From assembly GCA_933228895.1 (NCBI GenBank), contig OW121853.1:75686645-75750644 (forward strand): DNA of 64,000 bases, in the 5' to 3' direction. Every line of letters starts with the position of its first letter. Within the stretch, counting starts at the first letter, position 1. The stretch is from Platycnemis pennipes (Eukaryota; Arthropoda; Insecta; Odonata; Platycnemididae). A program made the position numbers and the translations under genes. Positions 1 through 10,987 of the stretch are shown in pieces. The notes under the pieces are model-generated. The model was not told where the DNA came from. It searched no databases and saw only the letters and a program-made list of their open reading frames with translations.

Positions 1-715
1 ACCAAAAACAACACAAGAAGCTACTTCGTAATGAGATTCCCATTGTCATCAGTGCGTGCTCAAGTGCGATAGGCAATACTAACGATAGTAGGCACTCGAG
101 GGTTACTCACTGATATTTACGCCACCAAGCAGCACGAAAAAGCATATGCGTGACCAAATTCCGACGGTAGAAATGGCTTGAAAATATTTAATGCCAACAT
201 AATACTAACATATAGTAACACAACCTGTATGATGACACAAATTCATCGAAAAACTTTAATGCCTTACCAAGTGTCCGTTCGTGGAATTCAAATATACTAA
301 ATCTCTGGATTAACAGCTGCTGACAGCGCAGACTTACACATTTAGAGGCTTTACGTCGAATTTCAACACAATCATATCACTTCTTATACCACCAAACTTA
401 GGATTAACAGTCTTAATCACTCTTATTGCAAACGAAAACAACAACTTCTCAACCGACTTTCAGCTTAACGTAGAGGACGTACAGGCGGACTGCGATCTTC
501 GTTTGTCAAAGGTTTCGATGTCGTAGTAGTAAAATTGATATTACGCTTCTAGTAATCTAGATGCAACGTTGAATATCTAAAATTTAAATTTTAAGAAGAG
601 CTGAGTAAATATATTAATTTATAATATACGAAAACGTTTCATTAATAACCTACTACACTTATAGATGGCATTACTGCAGGCGGTACCACATGCGCAATGC
701 CAGTTGGACGCCTAT
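1..715. other. A+T-rich sequence, nothing recognised
   Basis: No open frame with coding character, no clear tandem or inverted repeat, and no motif of the element families seen elsewhere in the window. It ends at the family A terminal fragment. Confidence 0.4.
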
Positions 716-743
716 GCCCGACGGTTTCAAACACCCCCCCTGG
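716..743 (+). mobile_element. Family A terminal fragment with CCTGG flank
   Basis: The right-end signature of the family A foldback (cgacggtttcaaacacc followed by a C run) is present and is followed by CCTGG at 739-743. This is the same type of flank found beside complete copies at 37.3 and 39.1 kb. The rest of the element is missing. Just downstream, ggttcgaata at 760-769 resembles a tRNA B box, so a SINE relic may follow. Confidence 0.5.
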
Positions 744-912
744 CAACCCAAGGGTAGCAGGTTCGAATACCGACCAGGAATTAGGTGTTATGTTTTTTGT
801 AGGTTTAACATTTTAGGGTAAACGTTGCGTTATCACTTTAAGCCGTTGGATCATCTAAAACCCAGAACTACAGCTGCTAATCTACTCTCCATCCATTAAT
901 TTTTTTACTCTT

Positions 913-1001
913 TGCATGTCCATAGTGCTCGCTTGGTGATCTTCACCCCCTGCCTCACACACCCGCGGTGGCTTGCAGGGTATCGCGTAGGTGTAGATGT
1001 A
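913..1001 (+). mobile_element. CR1-like LINE 3' tail
   Basis: This stretch carries the conserved tail recurring through the window: a 'gtgatcttcaccccctgcc' block, then 'ggtggcttgcagggtat', then a degenerate (GTAGAT)n end. The RT-bearing copy at 35.2 kb ends with the same sequence, which links the tail to a CR1-like LINE. No coding part is retained here. Confidence 0.65.
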
Positions 1002-2212
1002 CTTCCAAATGTCATTGCGTGAAACGTTTTTTCATCAACCAACTTTTCCACCATCCCTAACTTTGTCCGATAACTCATTATTCGTATCCCACTTAAAGAC
1101 ATAGTCCCTATTCTCAGACCTCTATCTGATGCATAGAATACCTACTATAGAGATATTCTCTCCAGTGCATATGTAAGGGTACATTTCAGCGTTAACCATT
1201 TCAGTTGTTCATCTTAAAGACAGTCGTCGGTGAGGGGGTCAGAATTCTAATGAAAAAATTGTATTTTGGAAAGGATCTCTGCGTCTCGGATAAATCTCGG
1301 ATTTCAAAAATATTTCGTGAGACTTAGAAAAACTGAATTTATTTCAAGACATCTGAAGTCAGAGCGTAGTTTTTTCTCTAAATATCGAGCTTCGTCATAA
1401 CTCAAAGAAATATGTAGCTTGCTCATAAAACAACTGTTTATACGTGTGCATGAAATTATTAGGAAAAAAATTAATTTTCTGCATTTTCCGACAAGAGCTC
1501 TTTTTTTCGAATTCATTACTCTACCATTAATACCAATTTATGTCATAAATTTCCTCTTCCCCCTAATCATGACAACTGTTTGGTTTGTTTTTCCAAACTT
1601 GTGCTGCTATTGATAGTCGAATCTTAGAAGTGCAATACTGGTATGCTGGTTGTAATTTATCGGTCCATCGCTTCACCGCGTCCTACTATCATTCGTATTA
1701 TCTGCCATATCACTCTATCTCTCAATTTCTTCATCCATCGTAATTTCTTCAGCCAAATTCCTCCCGGTCTTCTGCTATCATCTCCACCACTTCCCTACTT
1801 CGTCTTCTTTTCGATCGCAATTCCATATCTTCCGTCCTTCTTCCGACTCACGTCTCAAAAGTCTTCAGATTATATTCATCTTCTTCCCTTGATGTCAATA
1901 TTCAATTGTATCTCTAGTCATTGAATGCCATGCTCCACATCAAAATCTTTACCAGTTCTTTCTATAATGTCTGTCTTCAAAGACCAAGCGTGATTAATTT
2001 TCTCTTACGTTTATACGCTTCTTTCGCGAAAAGCATTTCTCGAGCAAGCAACTTAGTTGATAATAACAAAGTGGTTTAATTGTTACTATACCATTTCTAG
2101 TGTATTCCCTCTTCTGATTTTATTTGTGCAGTAATAATAATGTTGGGTATTATAAATATCTTTTTGAAAGACATATTTATGATTCAATGGGAATACTTGA
2201 TGAAATCGGTCA
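1002..2212. other. Mostly unrecognised; possible LINE C-terminal relic on the minus strand
   Basis: Most of this stretch has no recognisable content. On the minus strand about 1660-1800 reads R-R-P-G-x-I-W-L-K-K-L-R-W-M, which resembles the R-x-R-P-x-x-x-W-x-x-x-(I/V) region near the C-terminus of RTE-like LINE proteins. Stops interrupt it on both sides. The LINE reading is an inference from a short motif. Confidence 0.3.
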
Positions 2213-2220
2213 GGTGCAAC

Positions 2221-2749
2221 TAGAGATGGGCAACTCGGTAAATTACTGCGGTAATTTTAGTAAATTACCGTGGAATTTTTCGTAATTTACCAACACCCCT
2301 GAAAATTACCGTAATAAACGGTAATTTTCAGAAAAGTTCTTTTTCAGAAAATTTCTTCCTCATGAAGAAACCATTGGAATGGGTGATATTATAAATTAAG
2401 AAGCTAAAACGATTTTGTTTACATTGTGTCCATGATTAATTCCAATTAATTCAGAGTAAAATAACAAATGCACTTTGCGCAGAGTTATGTCTTTGAAACG
2501 AAAATTTCTCATGGTGTGACAAAAGAGAGGCAAATTGCGTGTTGCTGCCAACTTCGTTGTAATTTTTTTAATGAGTTATAATAGATAAACGTCGTGATAT
2601 GTTTGACATAAACGTCGGCATCTATATCTCAATGCTATTTGATTTCGTTTTGAGTCCTCTGATAAGGATTTGCAGCTCAAAACGTAAAATTACCTGAAAA
2701 TTAAGGTAATTTACCTCAATTGATAATTATGGTAATTTACCCATCTCTA
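2221..2749. mobile_element. hAT-like non-autonomous DNA transposon
   Basis: The ends are tagagatgggcaa on the left and its near inverse ttacccatctcta on the right. Subterminal ggtaatttacc-type repeats are present on both sides. The flanks ggtgcaac (2213-2220) and ggctcaac (2750-2757) match at six of eight bases, consistent with an aged 8-bp duplication as made by hAT elements. The interior has no transposase-like frame. Length is 529 bp. Confidence 0.7.
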
Positions 2750-2757
2750 GGCTCAAC

Positions 2758-3360
2758 GCAATCGTAATGTACAAATAATGAAAAAAAACGACTCGCTCTT
2801 CGCGCATGAGCGCGGAATGTACCAGCGTCATCGTAAGCATTCACGAAGAACACTTGCTTCAAGCTAGTGTTCCCAGTTAGGTTAGTTACCTCGTTATCTG
2901 TGGAACGACGATTTGAAATATTAAAATTCAGGCCTTTTTGAATTAATTTTCGGCAATTTTATTTCGAAACGGACATATTTTTTTTTTTTAACTGTTGATC
3001 GATTGTTGGAACGCTCTCTTACTTGCAAACGGTGGCTTTGTAAGAGTTTTCGTTCAATTTCCGTTTCCTTGGAGAGAGTCCCCGGGCGCGGAAATGGAAG
3101 GCTTGGGTATTCCGTGAAAGCCTTGAAATCGACCATCGAGTGCGAACACGCTTGAACCTGATAATCTATCGATAGTGAAAGGGCTGTCGGCGTCGAAGTT
3201 GTCGAACGGCTTTCGTTTCTCTTAATCTATCCTCTGTGGGAAAGACGTACTGGCATGCGGTGAAAACTCCTGAAATTATAGCCTATCCCAACAAAGAGTG
3301 TGATTCCGGAGAACCGACCCACTCGAAATGAAACAACGAGGCCCTTCGATATTTGGATTT
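2758..3360. other. No recognised feature
   Basis: Moderately CpG-containing sequence between two transposons. The only minus-strand frame (2921-3136) has no recognisable domain or conserved pattern and is likely chance. Confidence 0.4.
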
Positions 3361-3363
3361 TTA

Positions 3364-3898
3364 AGGCACGTTTACACGTAGCAGTTGACTGCTATGATAG
3401 TCAACTGCTAACTACTGTTAAGCCCTACTCGTGTGTGTAAATAGCAACTGCGGTGCGAGTTCAGGTCGATACTGGACACATGTCGAACACTATCGATCCT
3501 AGTTCGACCTATTAGCAAAGTTGAAGCCCGTCCACTTTCCAGCGGAAATGTATCCAACGCAATCGCAACAATCGCCAACGGAAAGCAATACACGACGTCT
3601 GATACCAGGAATTTGGATATAATAACAGGAATATCCCTCCCCAAAGGAGAGATTCTTCTATTTAAATAATGGGAACAAAAGATAATCGTCAATGGAATTT
3701 ATTGCTTGAAGAACATCATGAAAATTTAAGCATCAATCACTATTGAAATAAAACTCTTTTTCTTTGTTATGACAACGCCTAAATAGCGGCTTTAAGCTGT
3801 ATAGAAGTTGGTGCAGACGCATCATAGCAGTAGCGATATAGATATATCGCGCATCTCGCGACTGTCGTAGCAGTCAACTGCTACATGTAAACGCACCT
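3364..3898 (-). mobile_element. Harbinger-like MITE, copy 1 (535 bp)
   Basis: Terminal inverted repeats run from aggcacgtttacacgtagca and are mirrored at the right end (ctacatgtaaacgcacct). The exact 3-bp duplication TTA at 3361-3363 and 3899-3901 fits the PIF/Harbinger TWA preference. The subterminal region is rich in the palindrome agttgact/agtcaact. A second copy at 43035-43557 is in opposite orientation. A short frame (3408-3692, minus) is shared with that copy but resembles no transposase I recognise, so the element is probably non-autonomous. Confidence 0.8.
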
Positions 3899-3984
3899 TT
3901 ACATTTCTAAGTTTTGGCGTAATATCGATTCGATTGATCGAGTTATTTTCGTTGATAGATTACTGGCATTACTGCTACGTAACT

Positions 3985-4080
3985 CGCATTAAACGCTATA
4001 TGCCATTGGGCCATGCAGATCACGAAAGACCCTTCTGAGGACCGAGGTTTGAATCCCGTATTGGGGAAGATTTTTTTTAC
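3985..4080 (+). mobile_element. tRNA-like SINE head
   Basis: A B-box-like ggtttgaatccc occurs at about 4049-4060, with an A-box-like stretch about 40 bases upstream and a T run downstream. This suggests a tRNA-derived SINE head. The body is too diverged to match the SINE at 40.5 kb with certainty. Confidence 0.4.
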
Positions 4081-4228
4081 AGCAATGTCCTAATCCGTAC
4101 TTGATTTTTGTGTGGATGGGCACTTTTATGCCCGGTGTCATTTTGTCTGCGAAACTATTTTTCAGGTCGGAAACGACTATAGTTCTGATTTTTTTGTAAT
4201 AATGCTCATTTAAACTAGTTGCTGCGTC

Positions 4229-4382
4229 TCCCTTTGCGAAAAAAACTGTTAGATTCCAACAGTTACTGCTGAATTTTAACAGTTGGCCCAATTTACTGTC
4301 GAATATTTACACAGTTACTTTTGAATATAACTGTTGGCCCAAATTACTGTTGAAATTTTTAACAGTTTTTTTGCATAGGGCT
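4229..4382. mobile_element. AACTGTTG-repeat miniature element, copy 1
   Basis: About 150 bp built of at least six alternating copies of aactgtt/aacagtt, separated by 'ggcccaatttactg' blocks. The ends are inverted: tttgcgaaaaaaactgtt at left and aacagtttttttgcata at right. A second copy with the same internal blocks lies at about 20459-20592. The composition suggests a miniature DNA transposon with motif-rich ends. Confidence 0.6.
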
Positions 4383-5330
4383 GATGCACTTTTTGTCGTT
4401 ACACTGAGGTTCATAAACTACTTGTAGTTCGTTTTTAGATGTCAATGCTCATGCATTTATAATATTAACTATTTCTTCGTCTGATGCTATTTTTGTAACC
4501 ATAGGTTTTGAGTACCGTTTTGTTAAGTACCGCAACGTCTATATAAACTAACTTTTGAGGTACACCAAATGTCACAAAACCAAACCATAGTGTAGTACTT
4601 GTTCTATCGGACAAAACCGGGAAGTCACAAGGAATCGATCTCGGGACCTTCGCTTATAGTGAATAGAAAGTGTAATCATCTTTATCTTTCGATTTCCAAC
4701 TTCAGATAAGATAGGAATTGTCTGTTCCAGTACCAAAAATGTTTGCGTGTACACAGATATGGAAGCATTATTGCGACACCTCCCTGACCTACGATGTTAA
4801 ATCCGCACAAATTGTTTTAAATTCCAGTTCGGTTCGCAGTTGTTTTTTAGAACCTGCCCAGAAACAATAGGTGGAAGGTCTCCCATGGAGACCGCGAAGC
4901 TCTCAACAATGGAACGCTCATTTTAATTTTTTTTCTTGCCGTGTCATAACGGGTTTCTCTCTCCTTTTTGGAAGATGGGTTTTTGAATAATTTCTCTTCG
5001 AATATTTCACATTTCTTTTGTTTCCGATTTTCATTTTTTTTCCTGATGTAATATGATGGTGATAGCTTTCCATTTCTTCTACTTTCTCTCCCCCCCCTCC
5101 CAAACCTCCCGTTACCTTACTATCTCTCATTATTTGTGTGCGATATGGCGATATATCGACTGGGAATCGTAATATTTTTTGTCGACTTGGTGACAGTTGA
5201 AGGTGTGAAAGCAAGCGAAACGTGAATTGAAATCTCCTATCTGCCAACCTCTTCATATTTATATTATAATCCTTCTCCTTCTCATCCTTAACTGCTTGCT
5301 CCCTAAACTTCGATATTTCGATTTGACGGT
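4383..5330. other. Low-content stretch with a possible tRNA-like relic
   Basis: Nothing is clearly recognisable. On the minus strand around 4605-4655 a B-box-like gatcgattcc follows a tRNA-like context, possibly a SINE relic. A polypyrimidine run (ctctccccccccctccc) lies near 5090. Confidence 0.3.
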
Positions 5331-5338
5331 GAGTGGCA

Positions 5339-5797
5339 GGTACGTAGCCAGGTGGGGGCGGGGCTCCTGGGGCTTTAACCCCCCCCCCCCCCCCCCCTTC
5401 CCCGAAACTTTTTCCAACAATTTTGTTGTTTTGATTTTAACTGGGAACGATAATCCGGATTACACTGCATAAAATCCAGTGTCAAGTGTCTTGAAACGTG
5501 ATTACCAGTTTAATGCATGTGTGTGTTTAATAATTGTTCCATTCAATCTGATATGCATGTATGCGTTGAACTTCTGTTCTAGTGCCGGCCAAATTAACTG
5601 CTTCATAACAAGGTAGTAAGTGCACTTTAACCAGTGAGAAGAGATGGGAATGGGCACTGTGAAAGTAACTACCAAGCACTGAAAATTAAGATAAGAGATT
5701 TGTAATATGTCGGAACCGAACGGGCAAGGCTGATTAGTTTCAAGTTATTCTACAATAGACTTAGCCCCCGAAACAAATTTCTGGCTACGTGCCTAGT
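5339..5797. mobile_element. hAT-like non-autonomous DNA transposon with poly-C tract
   Basis: Inverted ends ggtacgtagccagg (left) and ctggctacgtgcc (right) bracket 459 bp. The flanks gagtggca (5331-5338) and gagtggta (5798-5805) match at seven of eight bases, as expected of a hAT-type duplication. A pure C run of about 22 bases lies close inside the left end. No transposase frame is present. Confidence 0.65.
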
Positions 5798-5829
5798 GAG
5801 TGGTAACTATTGTCCTGTTGTCATTGAAT

Positions 5830-5893
5830 AAGTAGGCGTGGAAGGTCGGTGGGTTAGGAGTTCGGCTATTGGTCGGAGTTCCTTTGTTTGAAT
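5830..5893 (+). mobile_element. tRNA-like SINE fragment
   Basis: A box-A-like ggtgggttaggagttcgg and a B-box-like gtttgaatcc (5887-5896) are spaced as in a tRNA. Family A copy 1 is inserted directly at the end of the B box (CCAGG at 5894-5898), so the SINE body is displaced or lost. Confidence 0.45.
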
Positions 5894-5898
5894 CCAGG

Positions 5899-6209
5899 GC
5901 GGTTGTGTTTGAAACCTTCGGAATAATCTCGAATAGGTAACCAAGGAGTCACGTGGTACAAACACGAATTGTTTGCAAATGTTATTTTTCTGAATCGCTC
6001 GTTATATTATCAAAAATTGTTTTCACTTGAGTTTTTCTCATCTCTCTCGACTATAGATCCCACAGATGAGATAAAACACAAGTGTAAACAATGAATGAGG
6101 TTGTAATCACCAGTTTTAACACATCAAATTTGCGAGCCATTCTTGTTTATTTCACGTGACTCCTTGGTTACCTATTCGAAATAATCTCGACTGTTTCAAA
6201 CACCACCCC
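5899..6209. mobile_element. Family A foldback MITE, copy 1
   Basis: A 311-bp, nearly self-complementary element with two arms of about 150 bp. The signature ggtaaccaaggagtcacgtg lies near the left end and cacgtgactccttggttacc near the right. Flanks are CCAGG (5894-5898) and CCAGT (6210-6214), giving a 4-bp CCAG duplication. The centre carries gactatag near the fold point. There is no coding capacity. Confidence 0.8.
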
Positions 6210-6560
6210 CCAGTGGACGCCTCTGATACGTGCATCTATATCTACCTTTACCCTGATACCCCTCCATCATGCGTAATGAGTGAATTTCAAACGCCGTTCA
6301 ATTTAGTATTGCTAATCCCTAAGCATACCGAAGATACTTACCAACATTGGGGTTGAACGAAAAATGTCCTTGTCGTGCGATAAGCAAGGTATCGATGATC
6401 ATCGAATACCCCATTCCCGCCAATCCTTATCGATTAGGCCCTTAAATCATCGTCACCTTGTCGTATTTGATGCTTTCGTTAATTAAAATCATCGACATCG
6501 ATTCGGTCAGCATTGAAAAACTTTACCGTACTCTCTCTCACCTCTTTCTATATATATTTC
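6210..6560. other. No recognised feature
   Basis: Sequence between family A copy 1 and the CGATA array. It contains scattered atcgat motifs that foreshadow the array but no gene or element. Confidence 0.35.
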
Positions 6561-6564
6561 GTCT

Positions 6565-7265
6565 TTTTAAAATTTGAAAACTTGTCAATAAAAATATCGT
6601 CGTTGATAAATCGAATATCGCGCCGCCAGACTTGCCCATTCTCCCTCCTCTCTCTCTCTCCACCCTTTATGTCGATTTCTATAGTCTTTTAAATGATATT
6701 CATTCGAATATTTACATGAAAAAAATCTAGCAACGGGACACTCCTCCATCTCTACTCATATTTCAATGTGAATACCATGTTTTTTTAACGAAACATCGAT
6801 GTCGAAAAATCGCGTGGATCTACTCTATTTCTCTCCCCAATGTTTCTGTACTTTTACTATCGAATTCTAAGTCGAAGCTACGTCATAGAAAAGCATCGAT
6901 ATCGAGAAATAATATTGCAACGCTCTGTTCCGTTTCTGTCCCTCCTTTTGCTGTGCACGTACTCAGCACATACACACACCTATTTCATAGTCGGAAAATC
7001 GTTAATTACAACGTATCTATATCGGAGAATCGAATAGCACGCCGTTCTGCTCATGTTTATCTCCCGCTTGTTTATGTACTCGATGTACACCAACCGTCGA
7101 TTTAGTTGTTGAAAACCCGTAAACCGAAAAACGTATCGATATCGAAAAAAAAGAATATCGTGCCGCTCTGCACCATATCTCTCTCACTTGTTTATTTTAC
7201 TCTTACCGATTTCTTTGTAACTATATGGGTAAAAAAACATCGATATAGAAAATATCGAACATCGC
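6565..7265. repeat. Degenerate tandem array of about 105-120 bp units with TATCGATA/CGATA motifs
   Basis: A block of the form (a)acatcgatatcgaaaa-atcg-c-ccgctctg recurs near 6575, 6790, 6893, 7008, 7128 and 7238, with pyrimidine-rich spacers (tctctctc). Several units contain TATCGATA or CGATATCG. TATCGATA is the known DREF site in Drosophila and CGATA clusters are the known BEAF-32 target. Whether such factors act here is inference. The array ends where a CpG-rich segment begins. Confidence 0.55.
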
Positions 7266-7269
7266 TTCG

Positions 7270-8351
7270 TTAGATTTCAACCCTCTTTTAACTCTTTTTT
7301 TGTACTCTTCACGCCCGGAGGGGTCTCTGAATGAAAATTCCACCCCCATTTTTCGGTCACACCCACAACAGTGTACAACCCCGCCCAAACAAACCTTCGG
7401 CATGCTCTTTCCGGAGACGCGTTTTCGCTCTCCCCCACTAAATCCTCCCTCCCTTTTCTCTCTCTCTCTCCTTGGCAACGTCGCAAAGCCAAAGCGCCGG
7501 CCTTCGATGATGACACAACTTGCCACACGCTCTGCCGGTCGGACTGGCAGACATGTGGAGGAATAGGGGGTAAACGGAGCGAGGGAGAGGAAAGCGTAGC
7601 GTTGGGAAGGGGGAGGAGGAGAAAGGAGGAGAGGTGGATTGTGTTCTTTCCTGCTCCTCCGAAAGCTCTTCAGTCCACCGCCGGGGCTTCTAGCAGTCGG
7701 CTGGAGCGTGCGCAGGTGCCGTTGGGAGTCCCACAGGGATACCCGCCCTTCCCACCTTTTTGTTAAAAGTTTCCCCGAGTGAACTGCTCTCTTTCTTTTT
7801 TTCGAACTTCCCGATCTTCGAGGGCCTCTCAAGGGCTCTCACCTACCGACTCTGTTTGGTCACCTTCGAAGACGTTGGTCAAACTCCTCTTTTCTTTTAA
7901 GAGGTTGTTTTACTCAAGTCGTCTCGGCTTGACGGTCTCGGTTGTCCGAGACATCGACCAAGCCGACCTCGCTTGTGAGACCACGTGTGCTGTGTTGTTG
8001 TTGTTGTTGTGCTTGTTTCTGTCTGTTTGTTTGTTCCCCCTTGTGTTCGTTCCCGTCCATCTTCGTCTCCTCCTGTGCAGTGCGTTTGAGTTCAGATGAA
8101 CCTGTGAATGTGTTATGCCAGGGTGAATTGCCAATAAGGAATCGAAGAACGCCCGGAAGGAAGAATTGGCTCTGCTCCTGTATCTCATTTTCGCGAACGA
8201 GCTGGAGTTCCAACCGGACGGAAAAGGAAATCTCATCATCGCAATCGGAGGATGAAAAATTGAAAGAATTATTTCTTTTAATTTTTCATCTAGCATCCCG
8301 TCTCGTTGTTGAAGCCGCGCGTCGTTTTCCTGGATGTCCAACAAATTGAGG
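7270..8351 (+). promoter_or_regulatory. CpG-rich segment, candidate host promoter and 5' untranslated exon
   Basis: This is the most G+C- and CpG-rich kilobase of the first half of the window. Many overlapping frames are open on both strands simply because stops are rare, and none resembles a protein family. On the plus strand the segment ends in gagg|gtgagt at 8351/8352, a full consensus splice donor, followed by A+T-rich sequence as in an intron. Its position after the TATCGATA array fits a promoter with a first exon. No start codon context or coding frame is assigned. Transcript data would be decisive. Confidence 0.4.
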
Positions 8352-9800
8352 GTGAGTTGTGATCGTTTGAAAATATTTTCAGTCCTCGTTTTTATTGGCA
8401 AATTTAACCTTTCGTCTCCCAAGAAGGGTTTTTTTCCTCCTCAACTATCCAGCGAAGGAGACTCTTGGATGGTCGTGATTTTCGCTTTTCCAACTTTTTT
8501 TTGCGGTGAACGAGATGGAATTGGGAAATAAATCAAAATGCATACGAAAATTGTTGGGTAGGCGACGTTCCTGGTTTTTGCGGAAAGATTTGTTTCCCCC
8601 AACATGCGGGAAAATTCGTGTCGTGATATCCCGTGATTTCAACGTGTTGCGTGCGTTTATACCCTGCGCGTAATTGTGATATATCTTCCTCTCCGACTTC
8701 TTTGAGAGTTTGCGGGGGAAAATGATGACAGAAGCTTCTCAATATTCTTGCCAACATCTTCAGTTGGTACGAAGATTTCTCTTTAGAAAAAAAATTAGTG
8801 CGACATTATTAGTGCGTTTTGATGCTAAACTACTGTTGGAAGCCAGTTTTTATTCATATTTCGTTTTTATCTACATGTCACTGGCATTGAATCGGTATCA
8901 CTTGCAGCTTAATTTTTGGTTTTCTACAGCAGAGGTCTCTTCCGTAAAGACGGAGAAGTAAAAATGGTAAACTATTGAGAACCTTTGTCGATTTCTTGGG
9001 TTGAGCGCTACTGTCTCCCCGATTACTCTTCTATTTATCAGTTCTTGAAAAGGCTGTATCTTCTCTGAGTAATTTATTTTCACGCTAGTCAAGTTTATGC
9101 CTGTATAATTCAGCGATAACCAATAGTCACTTTTATGCATTTTCGTATTTATTCATTTTTCAAACAGTGAATTTGATGTTGTTTTTCTATTTTTTGCTTG
9201 TTAGCATAATTTCATAATTTTGGATGGATTTTCATGGTGGTATAATAACGAATAAGGGGGATTGTTGGAAGAGAGGACATCTTCCAAGAAGGTTGGCGTG
9301 TGTGAATTGAACTGAATTAAACCATCGTATTAGATATTGAGTACAGAAAAATAAAAGGTGCAAAGGGATTTCAGGAATTCTTAGGCTTAGGATCGATACT
9401 TGCATTGTGATTTTTTCAATGGCTTACGTAGTTTTGCACTTGATTCGCACTACCCGGAATAATCAGACTTCAAAGAACCGGTCAATATATTACATTTTTT
9501 TGGTCTGACGGGCTTTTGCGTTCCCTCCCAAAATTTGTTTTCCGCCATAAAACTCGTCGGATAAATCAAAGCTCTCTCTAACGCTCGTTCACGATTCACG
9601 ATTCGCTCTCTCTCTCTCTCTATCGTGGGCGGGGAGCACGATTTCATTCGTTCTTTCAGATCTTCTTAAAAGTTCCGATCGTATGATGGTTAGCTTGCGT
9701 TCGCTCATAATAATTCGTATGCGGGAAGAAAAAAAAAAGATTTTTGTGTTTGGCGATTTCCGTCAATAAATTCCGACACATTTTTCCTTTCGATCGTGAT
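8352..9800. other. A+T-rich, intron-like sequence
   Basis: No element or coding frame is recognised. A (CT)n tract lies at about 9606-9622. If the donor at 8351/8352 is used, this would be the start of a first intron. Confidence 0.3.
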
Positions 9801-10065
9801 TTGGCGAAAGCGTAACGTTCGTTACGCGTGGGCGCGTCCCCCCCCCCCCTCCATCCCCCTCCACCCTTTACTTCCCCACTTCTCCCACCCCACTCTCTTT
9901 CTCGTTCTTTAAAAAGTTTTCGTATTCACTTTTTCGTTCCGCCTTCGTTAAGCGCTTTTCGATTCGCTTCTGGACGATGTTCAATTTTTTTGTTCGTCTC
10001 CCTTTGCGCATATACGTAGTTCTGTCCCAACACAAATCTTTTGAAACATGCCATTTAAATATCAC
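9801..10065. other. CpG- and pyrimidine-rich stretch with a perfect short palindrome
   Basis: gcgtaacgttcgttacgc at 9808-9826 is a perfect inverted repeat with a 2-base centre, followed by a C run and pyrimidine-rich sequence. It could be regulatory, but no gene is attached to it here. Confidence 0.3.
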
Positions 10066-10359
10066 CAGTTACCATAGATGTTCCACTATTAAAAACTCTT
10101 GAGTCAAAACAAAGGAGAGATTCTAAAAAAATTTTATCCATTCGGTTTAAAAAAAATTGATACCGTCATTGATGAATATGTTTAAACTTTCGTAAAGTAA
10201 AGGTGAGGTCACTAAAATATGCAAATAAGTTGAATAATATATTTTTTATCTTACAGTACTTTGTATCTTTTTTATATACTTTTCGCAGCCCCGAGAATCC
10301 TAATTGTTTTGCCATTTATTTTTTTTTGCCGTTTTGCAAAACAGTGCCATTTATTGCGA

Positions 10360-10650
10360 ACTTTCGGTGAAAGATTTTTGGTGGAATATCGGTCCCTACT
10401 TGAGGGCTTTATGGAGAGCCCTTCAACTTCGAGTTCATTACTCCGTCCATCAGATGGGCCGTTAAATCGTGGACTCCTAGGCACATTTCGTTGACAATAA
10501 GACGTCGCTAACGCCTATGCCAATTTTTTTCTTCATCCTTACTCCACTTCCTAACAACTCCATCCTCTATCCAAATATCCTGTTACCCTTAACGACGCAA
10601 GTGACCTTACTTAATCGGTCGCCTCCCTCCAACCAAAGGGTAGACAATGA
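10360..10650 (+). mobile_element. tRNA-SINE body fragment
   Basis: It shares with the SINE at 40.5 kb the block ccgtccatcagatggg-cgttaaa-cgtgga, followed by the same order of weaker matches. The tRNA head is missing or beyond recognition. Confidence 0.55.
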
Positions 10651-10987
10651 GGTTAAGTTCTGAGGGGTCCCTAGTAATACGTCACATCGTAGAAACCCAA
10701 CGTATTTTGGTTCTCAAATTATCCGTGAAGTAACCTCTACATGCACTGAAATCGGAAACGGAATCGGATCAGGGAACGGCTAAACACCTCAAAACATTGT
10801 ATTCGCTTCCTTTCCTTATAAAATAAACGCGTTTCCGTAGTAATATTGAAGCCATAAATTGCAGTTACGTCAAACTGCATTTCAGGCCACGTAACTTTCG
10901 TCAAATTTTGGGTACATTTTCATGGCACTTGATAGTATTTGTGGTCGGCATATAAAAATTTTGGCTTATCATATCAAAATTTGTGAG

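Noticed and set aside
7221..7832. 203-codon minus-strand open frame and several overlapping frames
   Set aside because: All frames on both strands are open in this CpG-rich segment, the product is Arg/Ser/Gly-rich without a domain, and different frames give equally long products. Composition explains it.
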